32,721 nt of DNA. It comes from an uncultured Paracoccaceae bacterium. Lineage in GTDB: Bacteria > Pseudomonadota > Alphaproteobacteria > Rhodobacterales > Rhodobacteraceae. A model generated the notes under the pieces. The model was given only the letters and a program-made list of their open reading frames with translations. It ran no database searches and was not told the origin of the DNA. The stretch is from assembly GCA_938092015.1 (NCBI GenBank), contig CALKOT010000063.1, positions 1 to 32,721 on the forward strand, written 5' to 3'. Positions 16,266 through 24,435 of the stretch are shown one piece after another (positions within the stretch are counted from its first letter, which is position 1; the number at the start of each line of letters is the position of its first letter). The translations under genes were made by a program, and so were the position numbers.

Positions 16266-16756
16266 TCCGTTACTCGCCAGTCTTTGCCGCATTGATGTTT
16301 GCTGGCGCTGTGCAGGCGGAGGAAGTCGCCTTGATCGACGCCTGCATTGGGCCGGTCGGTGCGCCAGATGAGCATGCGGAATGGTGCAAAGGCATCGTGG
16401 CGGAGCCTTGTTTCTACCGGAAAGGAGATCGCTCAAAAGCAAACCTTCTTCTCTGTATAGATGCAGAAGTCGCCGCCTGGAGTAAGATAATGGAGCGTGA
16501 GTTTGCGTTGCTATCAGACACTCTCGCGAGCCGCCAACAAGACGCGCTAGTCAATGCGCAATCGGCTTGGCGCACATTTCTGGCTGCTGATTGCGCTTTC
16601 CCCCAGGTTTTCACCGAAGATTCTGTCGCTGAAAGTTGGTCGTCTGACTGTCGCTCGCATCACACAGCTGACAGGGCGCTGGCTTTGCGTGGCTTTCGTG
16701 ACTTTGCTGTTGATCCGGAAAATCCGCCTACTCTTGTTCAGGATTCTGAAGAATGA
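16262..16756 (+). CDS. Secreted LprI-like (DUF1311) protein, third paralogue
   Basis: A 164-residue exported protein. The signal peptide is [18 protein letters not shown], cleavage near residue 19. Cysteines at 28, 42, 50, 65, 111 and 130 align with those of the two preceding genes. The DUF1311 pattern is present: [31 protein letters not shown] and [20 protein letters not shown]. The start ATG 16262 overlaps the previous stop (ATGA); an earlier in-frame start at 16202 is rejected because it would delete the signal peptide's N-terminal position and overlap the previous gene by 64 bp. The end again overlaps the next gene, methylcrotonyl-CoA carboxylase beta, by ATGA. The triplet thus sits seamlessly inside the leucine operon. 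Role unknown. Confidence 0.82.
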   Translation: MIRYSPVFAALMFAGAVQAEEVALIDACIGPVGAPDEHAEWCKGIVAEPCFYRKGDRSKANLLLCIDAEVAAWSKIMEREFALLSDTLASRQQDALVNAQSAWRTFLAADCAFPQVFTEDSVAESWSSDCRSHHTADRALALRGFRDFAVDPENPPTLVQDSEE

Positions 16757-18357
16757 AGCTTACCTCTAATTTGTCACCGCGCGACGCAACTTTTCAGGCG
16801 AACCGCCAGGCGCACCTGGATGCGATGGCTGAAATTCGCGACGCTGCCGAGGCCGCAGCTCAAGGCGGCGGTGAACGATCACGCGACCGGCATGTGAAAC
16901 GCGGCAAACTGCTGCCGAGGGACCGCGTGGCAGGCCTGCTCGACCCAGGTTCTCCATTCTTAGAGGTTGGCGCGACAGCAGCGCATGGCATGTATGACGG
17001 AGCTGCGCCATGCGCAGGGATGGTCGCCGGCGTTGGCCGGATTGAAGGCCGCGAGGTGATGGTCGTCTGTAACGATGCGACCGTCAAAGGCGGCACCTAC
17101 TATCCGATGACAGTGAAAAAACACCTCCGCGCGCAAGAGATTTCTGAGCAGAACGGCCTGCCTTGCGTCTACCTCGTCGACAGCGGCGGCGCGAACCTGC
17201 CGAACCAGGACGAAGTGTTCCCGGACCGCGATCATTTTGGCCGCATCTTCTACAATCAGGCCAACATGTCCGCCAAGGGCATTCCGCAGATCGCCGTCGT
17301 CATGGGGTCGTGTACAGCTGGCGGTGCCTATGTGCCCGCGATGTCAGACGAGACGATCATCGTAAAAGAGCAGGGGACGATCTTCCTCGCAGGGCCACCT
17401 TTGGTGAAAATGGCGACAGGCGAGGTTGTTGATGCGGAAACACTGGGCGGTGGCGACACGCACACGCGCCTCTCTGGCGTCGCAGATCATCTGGCTGAGG
17501 ATGACACGCACGCATTGGCGCTTGCGCGTCGGACGATTGCAGGGTTGAACCGCCCCAAACCATTCACGGTGGAAATGCAAACTCCTGAACCACCGGCATA
17601 TGACCCGGATGACATCCTTGGTGTTGTCCCGGCGGACCTGAAGACGCCCTATGATATCCGTGAGGTGATCGCCCGCACAGTGGATGGATCGCGCTTTTCG
17701 GAATTCAAGGCCCGTTTCGGCCCAACCCTGATCTGCGGGTTTGCGCATATACAGGGCGTCCCTGTCGGCATCGTCGCCAACAATGGCATCCTCTATTCCG
17801 AAAGCGCGGCCAAGGGTGCTCATTTCGTAGAACTTTGCGGGCAACGCAAAATCCCGCTGATTTTCCTGCAGAACATCACTGGCTTTATGGTCGGTAAAAA
17901 ATACGAAGCCGAAGGCATCGCCCGCCACGGCGCCAAACTGGTGACTGCCGTCGCCACCGTGAAAGTCCCGAAGATCACAGTGTTGGTCGGCGGATCATTC
18001 GGCGCTGGTAACTATGGCATGTGCGGCCGCGCCTATTCCCCCCGGTTCATGTGGACATGGCCTAACTCGCGGATTTCCGTAATGGGCGGTGAGCAGGCGG
18101 CAGGTGTTCTGGCGACTGTGCAACGCGACGCACGTGCTGCGCGGGGCGAAGAAATGACGGACGAACAGGAAGCGGCCATCAAGGACCCGATCCTTGAACA
18201 GTTCGGCTATCAGTCACATCCGCTCTTCGCTTCTGCGCGCCTATGGGACGATGGCGTGATCGACCCACGCAAGACCCGCGATGTGCTGGCTTTGTCATTG
18301 TCTGCATCTCTTAACCAGCCGATTGAAGAGACGCGGTTCGGCGTCTTCAGGATGTGA
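16753..18357 (+). CDS. mccB: Methylcrotonyl-CoA carboxylase, carboxyltransferase (beta) subunit
   Basis: A 534-residue carboxyltransferase that moves CO2 from carboxybiotin to 3-methylcrotonyl-CoA, giving 3-methylglutaconyl-CoA. The length and the motifs [74 protein letters not shown] and [20 protein letters not shown] are those of MccB; the last two separate it from propionyl-CoA carboxylase beta. Its partner, the biotin carboxylase subunit, is encoded two small genes downstream, and isovaleryl-CoA dehydrogenase three genes upstream. The start overlaps the third LprI-like gene (ATGA). The protein works in the cytoplasm as part of a dodecamer in characterised relatives. Confidence 0.96.
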   Translation: MKLTSNLSPRDATFQANRQAHLDAMAEIRDAAEAAAQGGGERSRDRHVKRGKLLPRDRVAGLLDPGSPFLEVGATAAHGMYDGAAPCAGMVAGVGRIEGREVMVVCNDATVKGGTYYPMTVKKHLRAQEISEQNGLPCVYLVDSGGANLPNQDEVFPDRDHFGRIFYNQANMSAKGIPQIAVVMGSCTAGGAYVPAMSDETIIVKEQGTIFLAGPPLVKMATGEVVDAETLGGGDTHTRLSGVADHLAEDDTHALALARRTIAGLNRPKPFTVEMQTPEPPAYDPDDILGVVPADLKTPYDIREVIARTVDGSRFSEFKARFGPTLICGFAHIQGVPVGIVANNGILYSESAAKGAHFVELCGQRKIPLIFLQNITGFMVGKKYEAEGIARHGAKLVTAVATVKVPKITVLVGGSFGAGNYGMCGRAYSPRFMWTWPNSRISVMGGEQAAGVLATVQRDARAARGEEMTDEQEAAIKDPILEQFGYQSHPLFASARLWDDGVIDPRKTRDVLALSLSASLNQPIEETRFGVFRM

Positions 18358-18361
18358 TCCG

Positions 18362-18643
18362 ATGAAGTTCCGCTCAACCATCCTGTCGGTGGCTGATGTC
18401 GCCCACATCAAGAACCTGCCTGAGGCCAACAGCACGATCCTGTTAGTCGATGTACATGAAGGCTCGGTCGAAAAGGGCGATAGGGCCGCTTTCAACGGGA
18501 TGGAGCGCGAAGTGCTGGATGTCGCCACGAACACTGATTTCTTCGATGATTATGCCGAAGGTTCGCTTGGCATCGCGATTGGCGGGGCGCTGATAGATGG
18601 CGATGACACCGTTGGCCGGTCGCTGATCGTAGTAGGTGGTTGA
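18362..18643 (+). CDS. Small protein of unknown function in the leucine operon, paralogue 1
   Basis: A 93-residue protein that I do not recognise. It aligns without a gap over its whole length to the next gene product. Shared positions include M1, F3, P20, I26, L27, V29, G39, G46, V51, V54, N57, FFD at 60-62, EG at 66-67, GIA at 70-72 and G85. It has no signal peptide or membrane segment. The pattern of short hydrophobic strands separated by Gly/Asp turns (VEKGDRAAFNG, GSLGIAIGG, VGRSLIVVG) suggests a small beta-barrel resembling domain 2 of translation GTPases; this is a guess from strand pattern only. ATG 18362 has AGGA about 9 bases upstream and lies 4 bp after mccB; its stop overlaps the next start (TGATG). 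Being between the two carboxylase subunit genes suggests a role with that enzyme. Confidence 0.8.
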   Translation: MKFRSTILSVADVAHIKNLPEANSTILLVDVHEGSVEKGDRAAFNGMEREVLDVATNTDFFDDYAEGSLGIAIGGALIDGDDTVGRSLIVVGG

Positions 18644-18927
18644 TGCGGTTTACTGGCCACGTGCGCGCAATATTGGATACCCAGGGCATACAGGGCGTGC
18701 CCGCGGAATACGGCGCAATTCTGATGGTAGAGCCACTAACGAGCTACCCTAAAGAGGGTCTCAAAGTGAAAATGGAAGGCCGGTCGATGACCGTGATCTC
18801 GGTCATGGCGAACCACGCGTTTTTTGACCCAAAGCTGGAAGGCTGCATCGGCATTGCGGTCGATGAACATGGGTTGGAGGCGGAAGGTTTGGCGGGCGCC
18901 TTCATATACGCCTCCGGGCATGCATGA
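18643..18927 (+). CDS. Small protein of unknown function in the leucine operon, paralogue 2
   Basis: A 94-residue cytoplasmic protein, gaplessly homologous to the preceding one (for example ILMVE against ILLVD, and FFDPKLEGCIGIAV against FFDDYAEGSLGIAI). Many glycines and strand-like hydrophobic stretches are kept, but surface residues differ, as in a duplicated pair that specialised, perhaps into a heterodimer. Start ATG 18643 overlaps the previous stop; a TTG one codon earlier is less likely. A 42-bp gap with its own GAGGA ribosome site separates it from mccA. Function unknown; the fixed position between carboxylase beta and alpha genes points to assembly, stabilisation or regulation of methylcrotonyl-CoA carboxylase, which is inference from context. 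Confidence 0.8.
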   Translation: MRFTGHVRAILDTQGIQGVPAEYGAILMVEPLTSYPKEGLKVKMEGRSMTVISVMANHAFFDPKLEGCIGIAVDEHGLEAEGLAGAFIYASGHA

Positions 18928-18969
18928 GCATGTTGCAGATAATCAAGACACGGCCGCAGAGGACGACAG

Positions 18970-20946
18970 ATGTTTAAGAAGATCTTAATCGCCAACCGGG
19001 GCGAGATCGCCTGCCGCGTGATGCGTACGGCCCACCGGATGGGCGTGGCGACTGTTGCAGTGTATTCGGACGCTGACGCGAAAAGCCTGCATGTGGAAAT
19101 GGCGGACGAGGCCATCCGCATCGGCCCGGCGCCAGTCTCTGAAAGCTATCTTAAGGCCGACCGGATCATCGAGGCGGCTAAGTCGACTGGCGCAGATGCG
19201 ATCCATCCAGGGTTCGGGTTTCTATCTGAAAACCCGGACTTTGTTGAAGCAGTTGAGGCGGCTGGACTAACCTTCATTGGTCCTTCTGCTAGCGCAATCC
19301 GCGCGATGGGTCTGAAAGACGCCGCCAAAAAGCTGATGGAGAAGGCGGGCGTGCCTGTCGTTCCTGGCTATCATGGCGAAGAACAGGACCCTGACTTTCT
19401 GGCAAAACAGGCTGATGAAATTGGCTATCCGGTTCTGATCAAGGCCCGCGCGGGTGGCGGTGGCAAAGGCATGCGTCGGGTCGATGACCCTGCCGAGTTC
19501 GCCGCCTCGTTAATCAGCGCATCGCGAGAAGCGGAGGCGAGCTTTGGCGACGGCGCCTGCCTGATCGAGAAATATATTCTTAGCCCGCGCCATATAGAAA
19601 TTCAGGTCTTTGGCGACGATCACGGGAATGCAGTGCATTTGTTTGAGCGTGACTGTTCGCTTCAACGCCGTCATCAGAAGGTGATTGAAGAGGCCCCAGC
19701 ACCGGACATGACCGATGAGGTTCGCGAGGCAATGGGGGAAGCAGCGGTTAAGGCTGCGAAAGCGATCAGCTATTCTGGCGCCGGAACCATTGAGTTCATC
19801 GTCGACGGTGCGAACGGTCTGCGCACAAACGGGTTTTGGTTCATGGAAATGAATACCCGTCTGCAGGTCGAACATCCCGTAACCGAGGAAATCACTGGCG
19901 TTGATCTGGTGGAATGGCAGTTGCGGGTTGCTGCTGGCGCGCCGCTTCCAACGAAGCAGGAAGATCTTTCAATCAATGGCTGGGCGTTTGAAGCGCGGAT
20001 CTATGCTGAAGATGCTGCGAACAATTTTTTGCCCGCCACGGGGCGGCTGTCGCACCTTCGCTTTCCTGATAACGCGAGGATAGAAACGGGCGTCAGGGCA
20101 GGGGATGAAATCACACCCTTCTATGACCCAATGATCGCCAAGTTGATCGTTCATGCGGATACTCGTGCAGAGGCGCTGCGCCGTCTGCATGCGGCGCTAG
20201 TCGCCACTCAGGCGGCAGGGTCGGTCACAAGCCTTGAATTTCTTGCGCGTCTTGCAAGCCACGAAGGCTTCGCTGCAGGGGATGTCGATACCGGGCTGAT
20301 TGAGCGGGATATCGAAGCGTTGACGAAGGAAAGCTCTGCGCCGAAAATTGCTGTCGCTCTTGCAGCGGTTGTTTCGTTAGGTCTGGCGGAACCACTTTCT
20401 GCTGAAATGCAACCCTTTGATCGCCGCGATGGATTCCGGTTATGGGGGCCTGGCGAAGCCACCGCTCGCCTGATTGTTGGCGGTGAAGAACAATCACTGC
20501 TGGTCGGGATTTCTTCGGATGGTTACCGTGTCACGGTCGACGGCGAGCAGGTTTCTATCAGTTTGCGCCATCTGGGCGATTGTATCGAAATCACACATTC
20601 TGGCGGAGTTTCCACTGCATATTTCGCCAAAGACACTCGATCTGTGACGATCTACATCGACGGAACGCACGAATTCGCCATGGTCGATCCGCTCGCCGCC
20701 GCTGGCGGAAGCGATGGTGGCGGAGATGACGTGCGTGCGCCGATGCCGGGATTGGTCAAGGCGGTAACCGCCAATGTTGGAGACGAGGTGGAGGAAGGCG
20801 CAGCCCTTGCGATGATGGAAGCAATGAAGATGGAACATACGCTGAAAGCGCCTCGCGCTGGTATCGTCGCCGCGGTCAATGCCGTAGCGGGCGATCAGGT
20901 GGATGAGGGCGCAGTCCTTATCGCGCTGGAGCCTGTTGATGGCTGA
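18970..20946 (+). CDS. mccA: Methylcrotonyl-CoA carboxylase, biotin carboxylase (alpha) subunit
   Basis: A 658-residue biotin-dependent enzyme. Residues 1-110 form the biotin carboxylase N-terminal domain (FKKILIANRGEIACRVMRTA), about 115-320 the ATP-grasp domain (KARAGGGGKGMR; EMNTRLQVEHPVTE), 335-440 the carboxylase C-terminal domain, and the last 75 residues the biotinyl carrier domain with the biotin-accepting Lys620 in AMKM. It carboxylates its own biotin with bicarbonate and ATP and supplies the beta subunit. Length and domain order match MccA. ATG 18970 has GAGGACGACAG just upstream. The 3' end overlaps the HMG-CoA lyase gene by 8 bp. Confidence 0.96.
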   Translation: MFKKILIANRGEIACRVMRTAHRMGVATVAVYSDADAKSLHVEMADEAIRIGPAPVSESYLKADRIIEAAKSTGADAIHPGFGFLSENPDFVEAVEAAGLTFIGPSASAIRAMGLKDAAKKLMEKAGVPVVPGYHGEEQDPDFLAKQADEIGYPVLIKARAGGGGKGMRRVDDPAEFAASLISASREAEASFGDGACLIEKYILSPRHIEIQVFGDDHGNAVHLFERDCSLQRRHQKVIEEAPAPDMTDEVREAMGEAAVKAAKAISYSGAGTIEFIVDGANGLRTNGFWFMEMNTRLQVEHPVTEEITGVDLVEWQLRVAAGAPLPTKQEDLSINGWAFEARIYAEDAANNFLPATGRLSHLRFPDNARIETGVRAGDEITPFYDPMIAKLIVHADTRAEALRRLHAALVATQAAGSVTSLEFLARLASHEGFAAGDVDTGLIERDIEALTKESSAPKIAVALAAVVSLGLAEPLSAEMQPFDRRDGFRLWGPGEATARLIVGGEEQSLLVGISSDGYRVTVDGEQVSISLRHLGDCIEITHSGGVSTAYFAKDTRSVTIYIDGTHEFAMVDPLAAAGGSDGGGDDVRAPMPGLVKAVTANVGDEVEEGAALAMMEAMKMEHTLKAPRAGIVAAVNAVAGDQVDEGAVLIALEPVDG

Positions 20947-21793
20947 AAGCGTTACGTTGTTTGAAATGGGCCCGCGTGATGGTCTGCAGAACGAAGCGAA
21001 GACCATCCCGACGAAATACAAAGTCCAACTCGTCGATATGTTGTCCGAGGCGGGCTTTTCCAAAATCGAAACTGCTAGCTTTGTAAGCCCGAAATGGGTG
21101 CCGCAAATGGCCGATGGCGCCGATGTGCTGGCGGGTGTCACTCGCCGCAAAGGCGTCCGCTATACAGCGCTTACGCCGAACATGAAGGGTTATCAGCGGG
21201 CCAGGGCAGCCAACGTTGATGAAATCGCAATTTTTGGCTCTGCCTCGGAAGGATTTTCAAAATCAAATCTGAATATGTCCAAGGCCGATGCGTTGGAAAT
21301 GTTTCGCCCCGTCGCCGAGGCCGCCAAAGCTGACGGTATACTAATGCGTGGTTATGTCAGTTGCGTCGCGGTGTGTCCGTTTGATGGCCCCACGCCGTCA
21401 AGTGACGTGGCCGATGCCGTCGAAGCGATGCTGGCTTTGGGCTGCTACGAAATCTCACTGGGTGATACCGTCGGACGTGGCACGCCAGAAATGACTGAAG
21501 AGTTTTTGACGGCCTGCCTGAAGGTAGCCGACGCTGATCAATTGGCGGGCCACTACCACGATACCAACGGGCGTGCGCTTGAGAACATTGAAGTCTCGCT
21601 GACCCATGGCCTTCGCTGCTTTGATGCAGCGGTTGGCGGCTTGGGTGGATGCCCCTATGCGCCGGGCGCAGCTGGCAATGTCGCGACCGAAGCTGTCGCC
21701 GATCTGTTGGCGGCAAAAGGATTTGAGACCGGTCTGGATCGGGAAAAATTGTTAGAAGCCGCGTCTTTCGCCAAGACGCTTAGGAGTGTTTGA
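20939..21793 (+). CDS. hmgL: Hydroxymethylglutaryl-CoA lyase
   Basis: A 284-residue TIM-barrel lyase that splits 3-hydroxy-3-methylglutaryl-CoA into acetyl-CoA and acetoacetate, the last step of leucine degradation. Visible motifs: EMGPRDGLQNE (9-19) with the catalytic Arg13 and metal ligand Asp14, ETASFVSPKWVPQMAD, metal-binding GHYHDT (204-209), and the signature GGLGGCPYAPGAAGN with the active-site Cys238. The ATG at 20939 is preferred over an earlier in-frame start at 20903, because the protein then begins at the usual strand MAESVTLFEMG. It overlaps mccA by 8 bp and the hydratase gene by 1 bp (TGATG). Confidence 0.95.
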   Translation: MAESVTLFEMGPRDGLQNEAKTIPTKYKVQLVDMLSEAGFSKIETASFVSPKWVPQMADGADVLAGVTRRKGVRYTALTPNMKGYQRARAANVDEIAIFGSASEGFSKSNLNMSKADALEMFRPVAEAAKADGILMRGYVSCVAVCPFDGPTPSSDVADAVEAMLALGCYEISLGDTVGRGTPEMTEEFLTACLKVADADQLAGHYHDTNGRALENIEVSLTHGLRCFDAAVGGLGGCPYAPGAAGNVATEAVADLLAAKGFETGLDREKLLEAASFAKTLRSV

Positions 21794-22578
21794 TGAGTTA
21801 CCAGACCATTCGGTTATCGACCGATACGCGTGGCGTCGCCACGCTGACTTTGAACCGCCCGGAAAAGCACAATTCAATGTCCGCCCGTATGATTTCGGAG
21901 CTGACGGACGCCGCCGCCACGCTTGCCGCTGACCGTCGGTTGCGCGCTGTTGTTCTGACTGGAGAAGGTGAAAGCTTTTGTGCGGGCGGCGACCTCGCGT
22001 GGATGAAGGAACAGTTCAACGCAGACCGTGCGACCAGGATCGCCGAGGCAAGGCATCTTGCGAATATGCTGGACGCATTGAATACCCTTCCACAGCCCGT
22101 GATCGGCAAGATCAATGGTCAGGCTTACGGCGGCGGGATGGGCATGATGTCAGTCTGCGACGTGGCAATTGGCGCTGATCACGCCAAATTTGGCTTTACC
22201 GAAACGAGGCTTGGGCTGATCCCTGCAACGATTTCACCCTATGTGATCGCCCGCATGGGCGAGGCATATGCGCGTCGAGTTTTCATGTCGGCCCGGTTGT
22301 TTGATGCGACAGAAGCACAATCTCTTGGCCTTCTGGCTAAAGTGACGCCAGCTGGGGAGCTTGATGATGCGATTGAAGCAGAGTTCAAGCCTTACCTAAG
22401 TGCGGCGCCCGGCGCCGTTGCGCGGTCCAAACGCTTAACGCGCATGCTGGGCCCTGAAATCACTCAATTGAAAATCGAGGCGACGATCGAAGCGCTAGCC
22501 GATGCTTGGGATGATGCAGAAGCGCACGAAGGCGTTGCCGCCTTTTTCGAAAAGAGAAAACCGAACTGGAAAACCTAA
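21793..22578 (+). CDS. liuC: Enoyl-CoA hydratase family protein, probable methylglutaconyl-CoA hydratase
   Basis: A 261-residue crotonase-fold protein. LTLNRPEKHNSMS (18-30) and FCAGGDLAWM (62-71) form the CoA site and oxyanion hole; the AGGDLAWM variant is common in methylglutaconyl-CoA hydratases. GFTETRLGLIPATISPYV carries the Glu used in water addition. It would convert 3-methylglutaconyl-CoA to HMG-CoA, the substrate of the lyase encoded just upstream. It is the last gene of the leucine operon, overlapping the lyase stop (TGATG). The specific substrate is inferred from operon context, since the family is broad. Confidence 0.9.
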   Translation: MSYQTIRLSTDTRGVATLTLNRPEKHNSMSARMISELTDAAATLAADRRLRAVVLTGEGESFCAGGDLAWMKEQFNADRATRIAEARHLANMLDALNTLPQPVIGKINGQAYGGGMGMMSVCDVAIGADHAKFGFTETRLGLIPATISPYVIARMGEAYARRVFMSARLFDATEAQSLGLLAKVTPAGELDDAIEAEFKPYLSAAPGAVARSKRLTRMLGPEITQLKIEATIEALADAWDDAEAHEGVAAFFEKRKPNWKT

Positions 22579-22639
22579 GCCGCCAGTCTTCCAGCCGCTC
22601 TGTCGGTCCGGGATAAGTTCGTTTCAGTTAACGGCTTTT

Positions 22640-22656
22640 GTGACGAAACTCGTCAC
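22640..22656. terminator. Hairpin at the convergent end of the leucine and cobalamin operons
   Basis: GTGACGA (22640-22646) and TCGTCAC (22650-22656) form a perfect 7-bp stem with a 3-base loop between two converging operons. No real T-run follows on either strand (TTCAATC on plus), and it overlaps the cobU stop codon. It may act as a weak bidirectional terminator or an mRNA 3' end stabiliser. Confidence 0.4.
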
Positions 22657-23147
22657 TTCAATCGCAGCGGCAGTCCCGCCGCGACAAACTCTACCCGATC
22701 CGCAGCGGCTGCAATGCGTTGGTTCAGCCGGCCCTGTTGATCGCGAAACGCGCGCGACAGCACTTCCATGGGAACAAGTCCCATGCCGATTTCATTTGAG
22801 ACGAAAACGACATCCGCCCTGTTGCGATCAAGACTGTCGATCAATGCATTTGTTTCGACTTCTACATCGCAGTCCCCTGCCATCAGGTTTGAAAGCCACA
22901 GTGTTAGGCAGTCAACTACTGCAGTCCCGCTCTGAATCTCGCCGATTGCTGTCACGAGGTCAGTTTCAGCTTCGACCAGAGTCCAGTCGCCGCCTCGCTC
23001 TGCCTGATGCGCTGCAATTCTGTCTCTCATCTCATCATCATGCGCAGTCGCCGTAGCGACATAGGTGCGAGGAGCATTGGCTAAGGTGAGCGCATAGGCT
23101 GTTTTGCCGGATCGGGCCCCACCAAGGATCAATGTTGTTTTAGCCAT
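22653..23147 (-). CDS. cobU: Adenosylcobinamide kinase / adenosylcobinamide-phosphate guanylyltransferase
   Basis: A 164-residue CobU/CobP enzyme that phosphorylates adenosylcobinamide and then attaches GMP to give adenosylcobinamide-GDP. The P-loop GGARSGKT is at 9-16. VSNEIGMGLVPMEVLSRAFR followed by DQQGRLNQRIAAAADRVEFV is the C-terminal family signature. The ATG at 23147 is chosen over an upstream in-frame ATG at 23222 because the protein then begins MAKTTLILGG as usual. It is slightly shorter than most CobU proteins. It is last in the minus-strand cobalamin run and overlaps the phosphatase gene by 8 bp. Confidence 0.95.
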   Translation of the reverse strand: MAKTTLILGGARSGKTAYALTLANAPRTYVATATAHDDEMRDRIAAHQAERGGDWTLVEAETDLVTAIGEIQSGTAVVDCLTLWLSNLMAGDCDVEVETNALIDSLDRNRADVVFVSNEIGMGLVPMEVLSRAFRDQQGRLNQRIAAAADRVEFVAAGLPLRLK

Positions 23148-23673
23148 TCCATCGACCTTTCTGGAACGTAATAGGGGTCGCATAGGGGACAGGGTCAGCG
23201 AAGACCTCGTCGAAACTGGCATCGGTTAAAATCATCCTGGCGGCCCTGATCGGTCCAGCATGCGCGACGATGCAACTGGGTGTTTGCAGCGTCTCAAGCA
23301 CTGCGCCTACGCGTTTGATCACTTGAGTGAATGCCTCACCGTCAGGTGTCGGATGGTTCAAGGCATCGGCCGCCCAAGGGTCGCTTTCCGCCCGGTCGAT
23401 ATCAGACCAGAGCATGCCTTCCCAACGGCCCATGTCCATTTCCCACAAGCGTTCATCCGTGATCAGAGGGGCGCCGCTGGATACCGCTAGAGGTTCAGCA
23501 AGTGCTCTGGCTCGTTGCGCCGGACTTGAGATGATCTGGCTTACCTTTGGTGGATTTGCGCAGGCGTCAACGATTTCATCTGGACCCGTAGGGCCAATGC
23601 CCAGATCTAGCCGACCATAACACATACCCGGCGCTGCGTCGGGCGTTGGGTGCCGGTAGAATGTCAGTTCCAT
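23140..23673 (-). CDS. cobC: Histidine phosphatase, probable alpha-ribazole-5'-phosphate phosphatase (CobC-like)
   Basis: A 177-residue protein of the histidine phosphatase superfamily. The phosphohistidine loop is YRHP (His8, with Arg7) instead of the usual RHG, and the second catalytic His appears in IVAHAGPIR. SSPAQRARALAEPLA and WEMDMGRWEGMLWSDI match the region after the loop. CobC removes the phosphate from alpha-ribazole-5'-phosphate or from the final cobamide phosphate. Assignment depends on its place between cobS and cobU, overlapping both (10 bp and 8 bp). The start at 23673 is preferred to one five codons upstream because it gives the standard MELTFYRH beginning. Confidence 0.85.
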   Translation of the reverse strand: MELTFYRHPTPDAAPGMCYGRLDLGIGPTGPDEIVDACANPPKVSQIISSPAQRARALAEPLAVSSGAPLITDERLWEMDMGRWEGMLWSDIDRAESDPWAADALNHPTPDGEAFTQVIKRVGAVLETLQTPSCIVAHAGPIRAARMILTDASFDEVFADPVPYATPITFQKGRWNG

Positions 23674-24434
23674 GCCGCAGCCAGGCAAAGAAGCGTGACG
23701 ACCTGCGCAATCTGTTCAACTGCGCCCAGTCCATCTCCAGTGTATCCACCAAGTCGAAAGTTAAGCCATTTTAGCCATAGGACAGCGGCGATCAGAGCGG
23801 CCAGAATAACGAAAAAGCCAATGAAACCGCTGCATAGCAAAGCTATTAAGGCACATATCGCCAAGGCGATCATTAGCTCAGATCTAGTCACACCATCCTT
23901 CACATCCTTAGCCGCCCCTTCAGCGCGTGCATATGTTCCGAAGGTCAATAGAACGACCATCGCGCTACGTCCCAGAACAGGCGCCAGTATGAATGCTGCG
24001 ATGCCTTCAGAGAGGTCAAAACCGGATAGCGCCACCCATCTCACCCCAATGATCAAGATCAGACCGATACCGCCATATGCGCCGATCTGGCTGTCGCGCA
24101 TGATGTCTAGCGCTCGTTCCTGGCTGGTGCCCCCGCCTAGCCCGTCGCAGCAATCTGCAAAGCCGTCTTCATGTAACGCCCCTGTCGTCAAGATCAGGAC
24201 CGACAACGCTAGCCCAGCCGCCAGCGCAGAAGGGAGAATTGGGGCGAAGATCATCCAGGTCAGCGCCGAAAGGCCGCCTACAACCAGACCAACCAAAGGG
24301 AAATATCTGGCTGCATGCGCCAGTCCGCCGGGCTCATATATGATCCCATGGGGTGTTGGCAGGCGTGTGAGAAACTGCTGAGCGACCAAATAGCGGGTCG
24401 CCTCCCGTCCGATCAGGGGCGGGATCCACGCCAT
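23664..24434 (-). CDS. cobS: Cobalamin synthase (adenosylcobinamide-GDP ribazoletransferase)
   Basis: A 256-residue membrane enzyme that joins adenosylcobinamide-GDP to alpha-ribazole or its phosphate, closing the lower ligand loop of cobalamin. Hallmarks: FLTRLPTPHG near the N-terminus, RYFPLVGLVVGG, and the cytoplasmic motif GALHEDGFADCCDGLGGG with its Asp/His cluster. About six membrane helices follow. The ATG at 24434 lies one base after the cobT stop, so the genes are coupled. Confidence 0.95.
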   Translation of the reverse strand: MAWIPPLIGREATRYLVAQQFLTRLPTPHGIIYEPGGLAHAARYFPLVGLVVGGLSALTWMIFAPILPSALAAGLALSVLILTTGALHEDGFADCCDGLGGGTSQERALDIMRDSQIGAYGGIGLILIIGVRWVALSGFDLSEGIAAFILAPVLGRSAMVVLLTFGTYARAEGAAKDVKDGVTRSELMIALAICALIALLCSGFIGFFVILAALIAAVLWLKWLNFRLGGYTGDGLGAVEQIAQVVTLLCLAAAWN

Positions 24435-24435
24435 G

